Assembly: GCA_018818065.1 (NCBI GenBank)
Contig: JAHISV010000009.1
Span: forward strand, 1 to 64,000
Direction of reading: 5' to 3'
From: Bacteroidota bacterium
GTDB lineage: Bacteria; Bacteroidota; Ignavibacteria; Ignavibacteriales; Melioribacteraceae
DNA: 64,000 nucleotides
Positions 24,583 through 34,803 of the stretch are shown piece after piece; the stretch's first letter is position 1, and each line of letters starts with the position of its first letter. A model generated the notes under the pieces. That model ran no database searches and was not told where the DNA came from. It was given only the letters and a program-made list of their open reading frames with translations. A program made the position numbers and the translations under genes.

Positions 24583-25233
24583 ATGATAAAAGTCGCGCTT
24601 GCTGAAGATAACAACCTTCTGGCTCAATCTATTGAAGAGAAACTTAAATTATTTTCTGAAGAAATAGAGTTTTGTTTCAGAGCAATAAATGGTCAGGATA
24701 TTCTTGAACATCTGAGCGAAAATCAATCGATAGATGTAATATTAATGGACATCGAAATGCCTGTTATGAATGGGATACAGGCTACACAACAAATTAATTC
24801 TCTTTACCCGGAAATAAAAGTAATCATATTAACAGTCTTCGATGACGAAACAAATATTTTCAATGCAATCAAAGCAGGGGCAAATGGATATTTCCTTAAG
24901 GAGAGTACTCCTTCGGAATTGATTGATGGTATCAGAATGATAATGGCTGGCGGGGCTCCTATGTCGCCTACAATCGCAGCGAAATCACTGGAATTGTTAC
25001 GTAACCCTCTAAGACATGTTCCAGCAGATACACAAGAAGCGCATTCACTTTCAAAACGTGAAGCTGAGGTGCTGGTTGAATTGAGTGACGGATTGGACTA
25101 TAATCAAATTGCTGATAAATTGTTTATCGCCCCATCAACAGTTAGAAAGCATATCGAAAACATTTATAAAAAACTACAGGTAAATAACAAGATCAGCGCT
25201 GTTCAAAAAGCTCAAAGAAATAATCTCATTTGA
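24583..25233 (+). CDS. NarL/LuxR-family response regulator
   Basis: This 216-aa regulator has a receiver domain with acidic pocket E8/D9, phosphoacceptor D56 in ILMDIEMP, a Thr in ILTVFDD and Lys in FLKEST. A LuxR-type HTH domain follows at about 150-210 (LSKREAEVLVELSDG, then APSTVRKHIENIYKKL). It pairs with the upstream HisKA_3 kinase, the usual partner class. The downstream secreted protein starts 147 bp later and could be a target; no operator is recognisable. Confidence 0.93.
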   Translation: MIKVALAEDNNLLAQSIEEKLKLFSEEIEFCFRAINGQDILEHLSENQSIDVILMDIEMPVMNGIQATQQINSLYPEIKVIILTVFDDETNIFNAIKAGANGYFLKESTPSELIDGIRMIMAGGAPMSPTIAAKSLELLRNPLRHVPADTQEAHSLSKREAEVLVELSDGLDYNQIADKLFIAPSTVRKHIENIYKKLQVNNKISAVQKAQRNNLI

Positions 25234-25379
25234 GTCATCTACAGACCTATAAGTTTTATTGTCTAACTTAATTCCCTTCCCCAAAATACGACATATGCCC
25301 TATTGAAAAATCATGAACGTTCCCCCATCTTTACAATAAAATAATACCGATCATCTTATTAATAAAATGGAGGACTATC

Positions 25380-26759
25380 ATGAAACAATTTCAACTATTC
25401 TTTGTTGTACTTTTCTTCTCTCAAATTAATTTTGCTCAAATCTCAGTCACTGCAGATGATTTTAGAGCACAATTAGAATTAGGTAAAACTGTAACAACAT
25501 ATAATGACCGAGTAACTACCTCAATCGATCTTGGAACAACAGGTTCAACTTCCTGGGATTTTGTAGGTTTGGTTGCCACGGATGAATTCGTAACAGAAAG
25601 TAAAGCTGTGGCTTCTTCTCCATATGCATCCGACTTCCCCACCGCACAATATGCCTCAAACTATCAGGGTACCTTTGAAGGAACGTTTTCAAATACATGG
25701 GTTCATAATTCAATTGGCAATGACTTTATTACGCACGGAACAGGAACTGTTGCTAATTCTGTGGCAGGTGATGTTACAACTCTTATCACATTCGGCTCTG
25801 ATTGGAACCAATACAAGTTACCAGTTGTATTCGGCGGAACGTGGAGTTACGCCGCACAGCAAACAATCGCGACAACAATTACTGTACCTTTCGTTGGTCC
25901 CATTACAACCACAATTCAACAACAACGTACAATTAGTTATTTAGTCGATGCTTATGGTACAGTTACCATGCCTGATGGCAAAAACCTAAGCGCGCTGAGG
26001 ATCAGAGAAGAAAATCACCTTGTTGGTGAGGGAGTTGATCAGAATATGGTTATATACCATATCTTAACAAAAACCGGTGAATCAGTTTCGATAACTCTTG
26101 CACAAGGATTAACAGATAATTCAGGTGTAGTAAATATCGATGCAATCAGTTGGACAACCGGGGACGGGATTGATTCTCCACCTATAGTTACTGTGACTGC
26201 CCCTTCCGCCCTAATAGCAACAGCTGCTACTAACAGCATTGATCTTACTTGGACAGATGCATCCAATAATGAGGACGGCTTTAGAATTGAACGCTCAGTA
26301 AGTGGAGCAAGTCAGTATTCTCAAATAGCTGAAGTTAGTTCCGGTACCACTTCTTACAGCGATAATAGCGCACAACCAGGAACCAATTATAGTTATCGCG
26401 TTGCAGCTTATCTCGGCAACACTGTTTCAGCTTTTAGTAATGAATCAAGTGCAATGATTGCAGTTACAAGTCTGGAATCCGGTGATTCATTACCGGCAGA
26501 TTTCACTCTGGAACAAAACTATCCAAATCCATTTAATCCATCTACGCGTATCAATTTTACACTTCCCTTTTCAGGGCATACCTTGTTAAAAGTGTATGAT
26601 TCTCTGGGAAAAGAAATCGCAATTCTCGTAAATGAATCTCTTAACAGAGGGAGTTATTCAATTAACTTTTCGGCTGAGGCATTATCCAGTGGAATTTACT
26701 ACTACTCTCTAACTTCCGGTAATTTTATTGAAACAAGAAAAATGCTGCTAATCAAATAG
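25380..26759 (+). CDS. secreted protein with fibronectin III domain and T9SS sorting tail
   Basis: This 459-aa exported protein has a signal peptide (MKQFQLFFVVLFFSQINFA) and a beta-rich N-domain of about 240 residues with no family that I recognise. A fibronectin type III domain follows (about 270-365; SAFSNESSAMI at its end). The C-terminal sorting domain of about 80 residues starts LEQNYPNPFNPSTRINF and ends ETRKMLLIK. The tail directs type IX secretion and attachment in this phylum. GGAGG precedes the start. A clear terminator follows. It may answer to the two-component system just upstream. Confidence 0.88.
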   Translation: MKQFQLFFVVLFFSQINFAQISVTADDFRAQLELGKTVTTYNDRVTTSIDLGTTGSTSWDFVGLVATDEFVTESKAVASSPYASDFPTAQYASNYQGTFEGTFSNTWVHNSIGNDFITHGTGTVANSVAGDVTTLITFGSDWNQYKLPVVFGGTWSYAAQQTIATTITVPFVGPITTTIQQQRTISYLVDAYGTVTMPDGKNLSALRIREENHLVGEGVDQNMVIYHILTKTGESVSITLAQGLTDNSGVVNIDAISWTTGDGIDSPPIVTVTAPSALIATAATNSIDLTWTDASNNEDGFRIERSVSGASQYSQIAEVSSGTTSYSDNSAQPGTNYSYRVAAYLGNTVSAFSNESSAMIAVTSLESGDSLPADFTLEQNYPNPFNPSTRINFTLPFSGHTLLKVYDSLGKEIAILVNESLNRGSYSINFSAEALSSGIYYYSLTSGNFIETRKMLLIK

Positions 26760-26776
26760 ATTATAATATTTTATTT

Positions 26777-26810
26777 GCCGTGACCACGGAATTGGTCACG
26801 GCGAATTTTT
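26777..26810 (+). terminator. terminator of the sorted secreted protein gene
   Basis: The stem GCCGTGACC / GGTCACGGC with an eight-base loop is followed by GAATTTTTG, 17 bp after the stop codon. Confidence 0.85.
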
Positions 26811-26841
26811 GTAAAAAATTGATTATCGGGGCTGGGGATTG

Positions 26842-29800
26842 TTAACGAATTATTTTTATTATTTTCCTCTGGCTAAAGGTTTTACTCGTTCCCTCATAGT
26901 TGTAAGAGATCGTAAATATAACATCAGTTTCTTTGCGGGATGCAGGAAGTTTCAGTCCTAAGTTTTCATCAACCTTAAAATTGAAATAATTTTCCATAAA
27001 CTCATTCGGCTGCAAAAGAGGAACTGTTATCAATAGAGGAAGAGCTAGCAGATCAGCACAAGTAATTTCAATTAAAATGTTTGATATAGGTTCATTCCTT
27101 GTATTGAAAATTGTTACTGACCCAAAATTGCTTGAATTGAAAGATTCCAGAGAACTAAAATCAACGTCTCCCATATCAATATAATTGAACTCAACTGGTT
27201 CTCTTAAAGCGTTTTGTATTTTTCTCTTTTCCCTAGCAGCATTATATTTTTCATTAATAATTCTGTCTCCGGAATTCAACTGGTATGCTTTGGAAAGATG
27301 TCTGTAAGCATAATCCAACTGGTTGTTTTCAAGATATATACTCCCAAGTTTTAATAATGCATCTGTATTCTCAGGCGAATATAAAACTGCAGTTTCATAA
27401 TAAAATGTTGCGTCATCCTTTGCGCTTGTGTTATAGAGAATATCCGCCAGGGCAATATTATAGGAAGCCTTAGTGTCATCAAGATTAATTGCTTTTTTGT
27501 AGGCTGTAACAGCGGAGTTTAGATCACCTTTTTTCTCATGTATTACACCGAGCAAATAATATAAATTTGCACTCGAGGCATCAATAGCCAATCCCTTATT
27601 TACCTCATCAACTGCGCTATTCAAATCATTCTTTGCAATATATGCTTCTGCAATAGCCGAGGAAAGGGTTCCAGAGATTTTCCCAGTACCTCTCATTTGT
27701 TCATACAAGTTTAGAGCCTCATCGTATTTACCTTGTGCGACAAATATTCTGCCCGCTTCAATTGAATAATCCGAGTTCCCGGTTTGTTGGTAAAGTACAC
27801 GATAATACCTGGCTGATTCGTTGTATATTTTCAAATTATAGTATGCCTGAGCAACCGCGGATAGAATCTGTTCATCTGAAGCAAATTGAGCTAAAGCCTC
27901 ATTAGCAAGTGTAATAATTTTTCGGTTATCATTTTGCAGCTTGTATAAATTTATCAAATGGTAATAGATATTCGCATTATTAGGAAACTTCGATTTCGCA
28001 GTCTCCAGTTCATCCATTGCATCGTTATACTTTCTAAGCTGCTCGAGTAATTCACTTCTCTCAATGTAGAAAGCATAATTCTGAGGATTTATCACCTTCA
28101 TCTTTGTCACGTTATTCAGTGCCAGTTCGTACTTTTCCTCATTCTTAAATTTATTTACGAGATCTCTGTACACGGAGAGAATTTGGTTATCAATAATTCC
28201 TCTATTAAGATCACGAAACTGCATCATAATATCTATAGCTTCTTCAGGCCTCTTAAACCGAATTGTTTTAGCATAAGTGAATTCATCAGTAACACTATTT
28301 GAAAAAGGTCCATCGCCTTTAGATTGATAGACTGTTCTAATGGCATATTCATAAACCTGGTTAACTTCTTCCAGAATTGTATAGTTAGTTTCAGAAACCT
28401 CTGCGATCTGCTGAAAAACCTGGGAGCTGTTTTGTCTTCTAAAAAGTTTATAACCCTTTGCCCCGGATTTATCTGCTTCCCACACAAGTTTGGCAAACCC
28501 CAAATCATCAAGTTCAAGCCTTAAATTGTGTATTGAAGGCAGGGATATTCTAAAGCATTTTCTAACAGAGTTTTTATAATCAGCCAGATACAATTTGGTT
28601 GCATCGCTATCAAAGTAAATTTTATCAACCTGCTCCATTTGTAATTTATCACTTCCCTTGCAGAGAAATTGATCAACATGAAACCCGTCTTCAAGAATAA
28701 GAATCTGCCCGGAATTAGCCTCATAGGCAAACACTAATCCATTTGGCGCTGAAGCATATATCAAGTCAATGTTAGAAATGTCTGTGATATTTATTTTGGT
28801 CTGGGTGAATGCTTTCGTTCTCAGATCAAAGGTGTTATAGTATTTATCTTCTGAAAACTTCAGGTACAAAATATCATCTCCTGATATGCTCATGGATTGA
28901 AGGTTCCCAATATATCCCAGACCTTTGTCCTTTGTAGAAAAAACCAGATTTCCATCAGGCGAAAAAATGAGAAGTTCGCCTTCAACAGCTACATACAAGT
29001 TATTCTGCGAATCTATTTGCAATCCCAATATTTCAGAGAAAGAATAATTGAATTCAGAAATAAAAGAGCCATTTTGCAGATTATACCTTTTTACCTTTTC
29101 TGTTCCTCTATCCCCGATAAAAATTTCAGAATGAGAGCAACTAATCCCCACAATTTCATCAAAACCAGAACCGCTAATTGAATACAATTCTACGCCATCC
29201 TTCCTTACAACAATCTTATTATCTCTTTCCTGAAAGAATTCATATCCCTTGCTATAAAAGTATTTACTAAAGTTTATGCTCTCTGTTATTGAATCGAAAT
29301 TAATTGGAAGAAAGGTTTTTCTATCTGCAAGTTTCTCTCTTTCATGAAAGGAATTCACATCAAAGGATTGAGTTAAAGAAAACCTCGCATCAAGTATCGT
29401 GATATTATCCGTTTCGTTATTCACATATTTATATTTAATTCTGTATGGTTCTCCAAACTGCCCACGCTCCTTTGAATTGCCTTTCTTACCAATAGGCTCT
29501 CCAATAATATTGCCCAGCTTTCCATATCGAAAAACTTTTGCCACTTCTGCATCAACTATATAGTATTCACCAAAATAATTTACTCCAATATCTACCGGGT
29601 TATAAAGATTAGAAATATTGATCTGATCTTTTATTTGAAAATTCTCTGTAAGTGACTGAATAAAATATTTATTGTCCTCCCCTCTTTTCAGGATGTGAAT
29701 GGTCTGTTCCCTGTCTACAGTTAAAGCTATTGCGTTGTCAACAAAACTGCTGCCGCGGAATAAACCTTCACTGGTATATTTTAATACTTTTTGATTATTA

Positions 29801-30231
29801 TCTAAAACAAACAGGTTATCCTCTGAATCAGAATACATATAATATGGCTCTGAAAGAACACCCGTATCAGTGCTTCCATTATTTCCGAAAACATCAATTA
29901 TAGCGCCGGTTTTACTAATTACAATAACATTGGCATTATCAGAGTCAAGAATATATATTTTATCCTCCGCTGAGATTCTGATAGCAACAGGTTTCTTCAG
30001 ATTAGGAAGTGGTATATCATCAATAAAGTTTCCACTCTGATCATAAATAAATATTTTCTTTTGAGTACTTTCGAGAAAATAAATATTCGATTTGGAGTCG
30101 AAGTCAAAATCTGCAACCTTTTGCATACCGGATATTGTAGTAAAATTAGGAACTGCACTTTTGAATAATACATTTTCATTAGAAAATAAGACTGAAATTA
30201 GAATAAAGAAGATAAAAACTAATTTTCTCAT
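26842..30231 (-). CDS. exported beta-propeller / TPR protein
   Basis: This 1129-aa protein has a signal peptide (MRKLVFIFFILISVLFS), about 550 residues of NHL/SMP-like propeller repeats (VADFDFDSKSNIYFLES, IRISAEDKIYILDSDN), a fibronectin-like domain near 570-650 (LVWEADKSGAKGYKLFRR) and about ten tetratricopeptide repeats (680-1010). A C-terminal beta domain of about 110 residues ends the chain. No catalytic site is visible. It looks like a periplasmic or surface scaffold. It is transcribed divergently from the FHA/PP2C/kinase operon across 285 bp, so a shared function in envelope signalling is possible. GGGAGT lies before the start. Confidence 0.75.
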   Translation of the reverse strand: MRKLVFIFFILISVLFSNENVLFKSAVPNFTTISGMQKVADFDFDSKSNIYFLESTQKKIFIYDQSGNFIDDIPLPNLKKPVAIRISAEDKIYILDSDNANVIVISKTGAIIDVFGNNGSTDTGVLSEPYYMYSDSEDNLFVLDNNQKVLKYTSEGLFRGSSFVDNAIALTVDREQTIHILKRGEDNKYFIQSLTENFQIKDQINISNLYNPVDIGVNYFGEYYIVDAEVAKVFRYGKLGNIIGEPIGKKGNSKERGQFGEPYRIKYKYVNNETDNITILDARFSLTQSFDVNSFHEREKLADRKTFLPINFDSITESINFSKYFYSKGYEFFQERDNKIVVRKDGVELYSISGSGFDEIVGISCSHSEIFIGDRGTEKVKRYNLQNGSFISEFNYSFSEILGLQIDSQNNLYVAVEGELLIFSPDGNLVFSTKDKGLGYIGNLQSMSISGDDILYLKFSEDKYYNTFDLRTKAFTQTKINITDISNIDLIYASAPNGLVFAYEANSGQILILEDGFHVDQFLCKGSDKLQMEQVDKIYFDSDATKLYLADYKNSVRKCFRISLPSIHNLRLELDDLGFAKLVWEADKSGAKGYKLFRRQNSSQVFQQIAEVSETNYTILEEVNQVYEYAIRTVYQSKGDGPFSNSVTDEFTYAKTIRFKRPEEAIDIMMQFRDLNRGIIDNQILSVYRDLVNKFKNEEKYELALNNVTKMKVINPQNYAFYIERSELLEQLRKYNDAMDELETAKSKFPNNANIYYHLINLYKLQNDNRKIITLANEALAQFASDEQILSAVAQAYYNLKIYNESARYYRVLYQQTGNSDYSIEAGRIFVAQGKYDEALNLYEQMRGTGKISGTLSSAIAEAYIAKNDLNSAVDEVNKGLAIDASSANLYYLLGVIHEKKGDLNSAVTAYKKAINLDDTKASYNIALADILYNTSAKDDATFYYETAVLYSPENTDALLKLGSIYLENNQLDYAYRHLSKAYQLNSGDRIINEKYNAAREKRKIQNALREPVEFNYIDMGDVDFSSLESFNSSNFGSVTIFNTRNEPISNILIEITCADLLALPLLITVPLLQPNEFMENYFNFKVDENLGLKLPASRKETDVIFTISYNYEGTSKTFSQRKIIKIIR

Positions 30232-30516
30232 TGTTACAACTCCCTTTTTACAAGTAATAGAAGATAAATATTCATAAGTTGAATGGCAATCAATCAGACA
30301 GGAAAGCGGTTACAATTTGTCGAAAATCATATATCAATGTTAAATGACCAAAATGTTAGCTGGCGCAAAGTTGATATGATTTGATTGATTATCTCCCATA
30401 AATTTTGAATATTATAGCATAAAATCACTACCCAATAAATATTCACCTTTTCTTACATAATTTGACTCAGCTATTTTGGAAATTCAATAGATTTAGACAA
30501 ATAAGGGGATTTTAAC

Positions 30517-30978
30517 ATGGCAGCAAATTTTTTCAGCAAGATGTTTGGCAAAAGTGATGAACCATCAAAATCAGCAAGCCCGGCCGAGGAAGAATTTCAC
30601 ACAGTTAAGCTGGCACCAACATCTGATAAAACATTAAAGTTTATACCCGGGCAATTTATTATGCTTTCAGGTAAAGATCGGGGTAAACCTTTTCGTGTGG
30701 CTGGTTTTCCAACACCCGAAGGGAGCATTATCACAATTGGTAGAGATCCTGTTACCGGCGAACGGGCTTTCGCTCACATTCAATTGGATGTTCAAACAAT
30801 TTCACGTCAACATGCGGAACTTATCTTTAAGAATGGACAGTTATTCATTAAGAATCTAAGTGAAACCAATCCTATTGAAGTTAATGATGTTGAGATTAAG
30901 GTTGGCGAAGAAGTCTCGTTACCATTAGATTCAGAATTACGTCTCGGTGAAATAAGAATGAAATATATCCTTAGATAA
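30517..30978 (+). CDS. FHA-domain protein
   Basis: This 153-aa cytoplasmic protein has a polar N-terminal tail of about 45 residues and an FHA phosphothreonine-binding domain. The conserved Gly-Arg is at 75-76 (ITIGRDP), the Ser-Arg-Gln-His block at 96-99 and an Asn at 113 (IKNLSETNP). It should bind a phosphothreonine peptide, most likely produced by the kinase encoded two genes downstream. AAGGGG precedes the ATG. It is the first gene of the FHA / PP2C phosphatase / kinase operon. Confidence 0.9.
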   Translation: MAANFFSKMFGKSDEPSKSASPAEEEFHTVKLAPTSDKTLKFIPGQFIMLSGKDRGKPFRVAGFPTPEGSIITIGRDPVTGERAFAHIQLDVQTISRQHAELIFKNGQLFIKNLSETNPIEVNDVEIKVGEEVSLPLDSELRLGEIRMKYILR

Positions 30979-31016
30979 TTTACCGGATTATTCTCTATAA
31001 CTAAAATTAGAATGAC

Positions 31017-31919
31017 ATGAAAAAGCCTACATATCATGCAATCTCCTTTACCGGGAGAAGGGATAACAATCAAGATGCCTGTACGGTTATTGAGCTCGGG
31101 AATTCCACTTATTTCTTTGCCGTGGCTGATGGTATGGGAGGCGTTGCCGGCGGGCAGGTTGCCAGCAACCATATTCTTGATAATGCAAAGTCAATTTTGC
31201 AGAAAATCAATTTCGATGATATTTCTCCTGAGAAATTGAAAGAAACTTTAAGTGCTGTTTTCGGAACCTCCCAGCAGGCACTTAGAAACAAAGTTAAGGA
31301 AAGACCAGATTTATCAGGTATGGGTACTACTCTTTCAGCAGTACTTGTACAAGATGATAAAATCGTCTGGGGCAATATCGGTGATAGTCGCGTTTATCTT
31401 CTTCGTCAAGGCGACCTTCTTCAATTAACAACAGACCATACTTATATTGAAGATTATAGAAAAACTAAAGGAGATGATATTCCGCAATCTATCATTGATC
31501 AGTACAGTCATTATCTAACGCGTGCAATAGATGGCGGAGCCGACGATGCAGAACTTTTTCCGGATAAGGCTGATTATGATACTCTTAAACCGGGAGATAT
31601 TATTCTTGTCTGCTCCGATGGACTAATAACTAACAAGGTGAACACAAATACTGATTTGATGCAAAATCTCATTCTTGGGACATCGACACTTAAACAAGCG
31701 GCAAAACAATTAATCAGCTATGCGTTTCACAGTGATTCTAAAGATAATATTTCAGTGGTTCTGGCAGAATTTGGAACTTGTGAAAGAAAAAACATTAAAA
31801 TTAATAAACACTTCTACCCTCCCGTTGCTTATATTATGAACAAAATTTTCGATTATAAATATTACCTAATTGTTGGAGCAATCCTTATTTTGGCAATTAT
31901 TCTTTTGCTCTTAATTTAA
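31017..31919 (+). CDS. PP2C-family Ser/Thr phosphatase, membrane anchored
   Basis: This 300-aa metal-dependent phosphatase shows the PP2C motifs in order: RRDNNQD (14-20), VADGMGG (36-42), GMGTTLSAV (near 101), GNIGDSRVYLL (near 118), VCSDGL (near 199) and KDNISVV (near 242). All metal-binding Asp residues are present. A single C-terminal helix (282-300) anchors it with the catalytic domain in the cytoplasm. It lies between the FHA gene and the kinase gene, the canonical partner that it would oppose. Confidence 0.93.
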   Translation: MKKPTYHAISFTGRRDNNQDACTVIELGNSTYFFAVADGMGGVAGGQVASNHILDNAKSILQKINFDDISPEKLKETLSAVFGTSQQALRNKVKERPDLSGMGTTLSAVLVQDDKIVWGNIGDSRVYLLRQGDLLQLTTDHTYIEDYRKTKGDDIPQSIIDQYSHYLTRAIDGGADDAELFPDKADYDTLKPGDIILVCSDGLITNKVNTNTDLMQNLILGTSTLKQAAKQLISYAFHSDSKDNISVVLAEFGTCERKNIKINKHFYPPVAYIMNKIFDYKYYLIVGAILILAIILLLLI

Positions 31920-31953
31920 TTCTAATTTTCCTAAAACTTACTGTGCTTCGATT

Positions 31954-33615
31954 ATGAGCGATACAAAAAAATGCCCTAACTGTGAAAAAGATATTTCTGC
32001 AATTGCCCTTAAATGCGAATTTTGTGGCAAATCACTTCTTGATGATTCAGACACTGGCGAACTAGCCACAAACCTATATTGGGACGGACTTGGAGGTCAG
32101 ACTAAACTTTCAGATACCCCAAGAAACATTGAAACTGATCCCCTGGAATTAACCAAATCAATATTTTCAGCAAAATATGATATAATTGAGGAAGTAGGGC
32201 GTGGTGGTATGGCTGTAGTGTACCGTGCCATGCAGAAAAATTTAAATAGAGAAGTCGCTTTAAAAGTATTGCCCCAGCAGTTTGTGCATGATGAAGAATA
32301 TATTATTCGTTTCCACCGCGAAGCCAGAGAAGTTGCAAAAATGAATCATCCGAATATTGTAACAATTTTTGACGAGGGTGAAATTGATGGCTACCATTAT
32401 CTGGCTATGGAATTTTTAGCCGGACAAGACCTTCACGATATTCTTAAAGAGAAAAAGACTTTATCATTAGAAGAAGTAAATAACATTATGTCCCCCATGG
32501 CTGAGGCTCTTGATTATGTACATAGCAAGGGACTGGTTCACAGGGATATAAAATCATCAAATATATTTGTGTTAAAAAATGGCAGATCCGTTCTAACGGA
32601 TTTTGGCATTGCCAAAACCGCAGGCAAGACCAAACTTACTCAAGTTGGGTCTATTATCGGGACACCGGAATATATGAGTCCCGAACAGGCCGACAGTCTT
32701 GAAGTTGATGGGCGTGGTGACTTATACTCTTTAGCTGTTGTTATGTACGAAGCATTAACAGGCAGTGTAACCTTTAAAGCCGATAATCCTATTACCCTGA
32801 TTAGAAAGATTATTGACGAAAAACCAGTTAACCCGCGGAAATTAAATCCAAGCATACCTAAATGGATGGATGAGATTATTATGAAGTGTCTTGAAAAGGC
32901 ACCGAAAGATAGAATCCAAAGTGGTCACCACCTTGCTCAAAGTATCAAAGAGAAAAAAGTTATTATTGGCGAGCCTACTAAGCAAGACGTCACGGCAAGT
33001 TTTTCACTTGATAGTAATAAAACACAGAAAATATCAGCCGAACAGTTATCGTCCATGGAGTCTTCAACTCAAACTGCCGGCAAGGACAAGAATACCGGAA
33101 AAGGATTGATGATTTCTGTAGCTGCGGTTCTTGCTGTTATCGTTATTGGCGCTGGATATTATTTTGGTATTTATGCTCCTTCGCAGGAGTCTGCTGCTAC
33201 TAACACCATCTCAAACACACCCGCACAACAAATTGAAACCACAACAACTGATAACAATAAGACTGTTATACCGGTTGCTGATTCAAGCGACCAGAGCAGT
33301 CCTGAAACACATGAGCCTGATTTAGCAGAAACTGAGAAGCCGGTTGAAAAGGTAAAGGATGATAAACCAACTGGGCCGACTCAGCAGGAAATTGACCAGG
33401 CCGCTCAACTGAGATTGAAGCGTAAATTAGTTGAAACAAAACTTGCTCAGGCTGAACTTGAAGCGAAGGATGCAAAGAGAAAATTCGAACATGCTGAAAA
33501 AATGCGAAACAGAAATCTGATAACACCAAGCGATTTTAATAAAGCGAAGGATGCTTATGAGAAATCATTGCAGGAAGTTCGTAAATATCAGCAGCAGCTG
33601 GCAAATTTACGATAA
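31954..33615 (+). CDS. membrane Ser/Thr kinase with zinc ribbon and coiled coil
   Basis: This 553-aa protein has, in order, a zinc ribbon (Cys 7, 10, 21, 24), a PknB-like kinase domain (75-335), one membrane helix (384-408), a Thr/Glu-rich linker and a coiled coil (about 465-553). Kinase motifs are a glycine loop GRGGMAVV (82-89), VALK Lys104, HRDIKSSN (196-203) and DFG (216-218). The outside part is a coiled coil rather than the PASTA repeats of PknB, so it senses something else, or interacts by coiling. It is the third gene of the FHA-PP2C-kinase operon. Confidence 0.92.
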   Translation: MSDTKKCPNCEKDISAIALKCEFCGKSLLDDSDTGELATNLYWDGLGGQTKLSDTPRNIETDPLELTKSIFSAKYDIIEEVGRGGMAVVYRAMQKNLNREVALKVLPQQFVHDEEYIIRFHREAREVAKMNHPNIVTIFDEGEIDGYHYLAMEFLAGQDLHDILKEKKTLSLEEVNNIMSPMAEALDYVHSKGLVHRDIKSSNIFVLKNGRSVLTDFGIAKTAGKTKLTQVGSIIGTPEYMSPEQADSLEVDGRGDLYSLAVVMYEALTGSVTFKADNPITLIRKIIDEKPVNPRKLNPSIPKWMDEIIMKCLEKAPKDRIQSGHHLAQSIKEKKVIIGEPTKQDVTASFSLDSNKTQKISAEQLSSMESSTQTAGKDKNTGKGLMISVAAVLAVIVIGAGYYFGIYAPSQESAATNTISNTPAQQIETTTTDNNKTVIPVADSSDQSSPETHEPDLAETEKPVEKVKDDKPTGPTQQEIDQAAQLRLKRKLVETKLAQAELEAKDAKRKFEHAEKMRNRNLITPSDFNKAKDAYEKSLQEVRKYQQQLANLR

Positions 33616-33671
33616 CAATTTGCTTATCTTATAGTAATTAATTTCATCCAAAAACCATTCGTGTTATTACC

Positions 33672-34802
33672 TTGAATATTACAGAAATATCTGCCAAAAC
33701 TATACTCAGGAAGGGCAAAAAAATTGATTCCTGGTTCATTTCAAAATATGGAATGAACTTATACCGGGGTTGTCAGCATAACTGCATCTACTGCGATGGG
33801 CGTGATGAAAAATATCGTGTTGAAGATGATTTTGGGAAAGACCTCTCCGTAAAGATTAACGCCCCACAATTACTCGACTCTGAACTTTCAAGACTTGTAA
33901 AAAGAGAAACCGGAAAAACAGGTTTTATTTTACTCGGAGGCGGTGTAAATGACAGTTACCAGCCAGTTGAAGCAAAATATAAAATCACTCAAAATGCCTT
34001 AGAATTGTTGGGCAAATACGATCTTCCGGTACACATTCTTACTAAATCAACACTTGTTGAGAGAGACATAGAATTAATTCAAGAAATCAACCGTACTACA
34101 AAAGTAATTGTAAGTTTCAGTTTCTCATCGGTTGATGATGATATAAGCAGAAAGGTTGAACCTGGTGTCGCACCCCCAAGTGAAAGATTAAAAGTAATTG
34201 ATAATTTGAAGAGTCGGGGTATTTCCTGCGGCATGTTTTTAATGCCTGTTATCCCCTTCCTTACCGATACTCCGGAAATGATATATAAGTCTCTTTACTC
34301 TGCTTATGTATCAGGAATTGATTTCGTGGTATTCGGTGGAATGACATTAAAGGAAGGAAGGCAAAAAGATTATTTCCACGAAAACTTCGACAGTAATTAT
34401 CCCGACCTTTCAATTAACTACGATGTCATTTATAACGGAAGCAAATGGGGGCAGCCAACAGAAGAATATAATAATCAGGTTAACCAGCTCTTTTTGTTCA
34501 TGGCTTCCAAATTTAAGATGCCTATAAGAATACCACCAACAATTTTCAACAGGTTTCTTGATGATAATAATCGCGTTGTAGTTATACTGGAACAGCTTGA
34601 CTACATGCTAAAAATCAGGGGGCAGGATTCTCCCTATGGCTATGCCGCTTATGGGATATCAAATCTTAAAGTTCCAATCGGACAGATGAGAAACCAACTT
34701 CGGGAAATTAAAGGCGTAGGCAAAGTTACCGAGAGAATAATAAAGGAAATTATAGATAACGGTAGTTCATCTTATTATGAGAAACTACTCTTCTTTAAGT
34801 AA
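33672..34802 (+). CDS. SPL-family radical SAM protein
   Basis: This 376-aa enzyme has the radical SAM cluster motif in YRGCQHNCIYC (Cys 34, 38, 41; CxxxCxxC), a strand-GGG motif (LLGGGVNDSYQ) and late GVAPPSERL, as in the spore-photoproduct-lyase-like (Rv2578c/SplB-like) group of uncertain substrate. A helix-hairpin-helix-like tail (IKGVGKVTERIIKEI) is present. The only sensible start is the TTG at 33672, since the next Met (residue 28) is inside the domain; the upstream frame is open for about 30 bases. It follows the kinase gene by 56 bp and converges with the next gene. Confidence 0.85.
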   Translation: MNITEISAKTILRKGKKIDSWFISKYGMNLYRGCQHNCIYCDGRDEKYRVEDDFGKDLSVKINAPQLLDSELSRLVKRETGKTGFILLGGGVNDSYQPVEAKYKITQNALELLGKYDLPVHILTKSTLVERDIELIQEINRTTKVIVSFSFSSVDDDISRKVEPGVAPPSERLKVIDNLKSRGISCGMFLMPVIPFLTDTPEMIYKSLYSAYVSGIDFVVFGGMTLKEGRQKDYFHENFDSNYPDLSINYDVIYNGSKWGQPTEEYNNQVNQLFLFMASKFKMPIRIPPTIFNRFLDDNNRVVVILEQLDYMLKIRGQDSPYGYAAYGISNLKVPIGQMRNQLREIKGVGKVTERIIKEIIDNGSSSYYEKLLFFK

Positions 34803-34803
34803 A

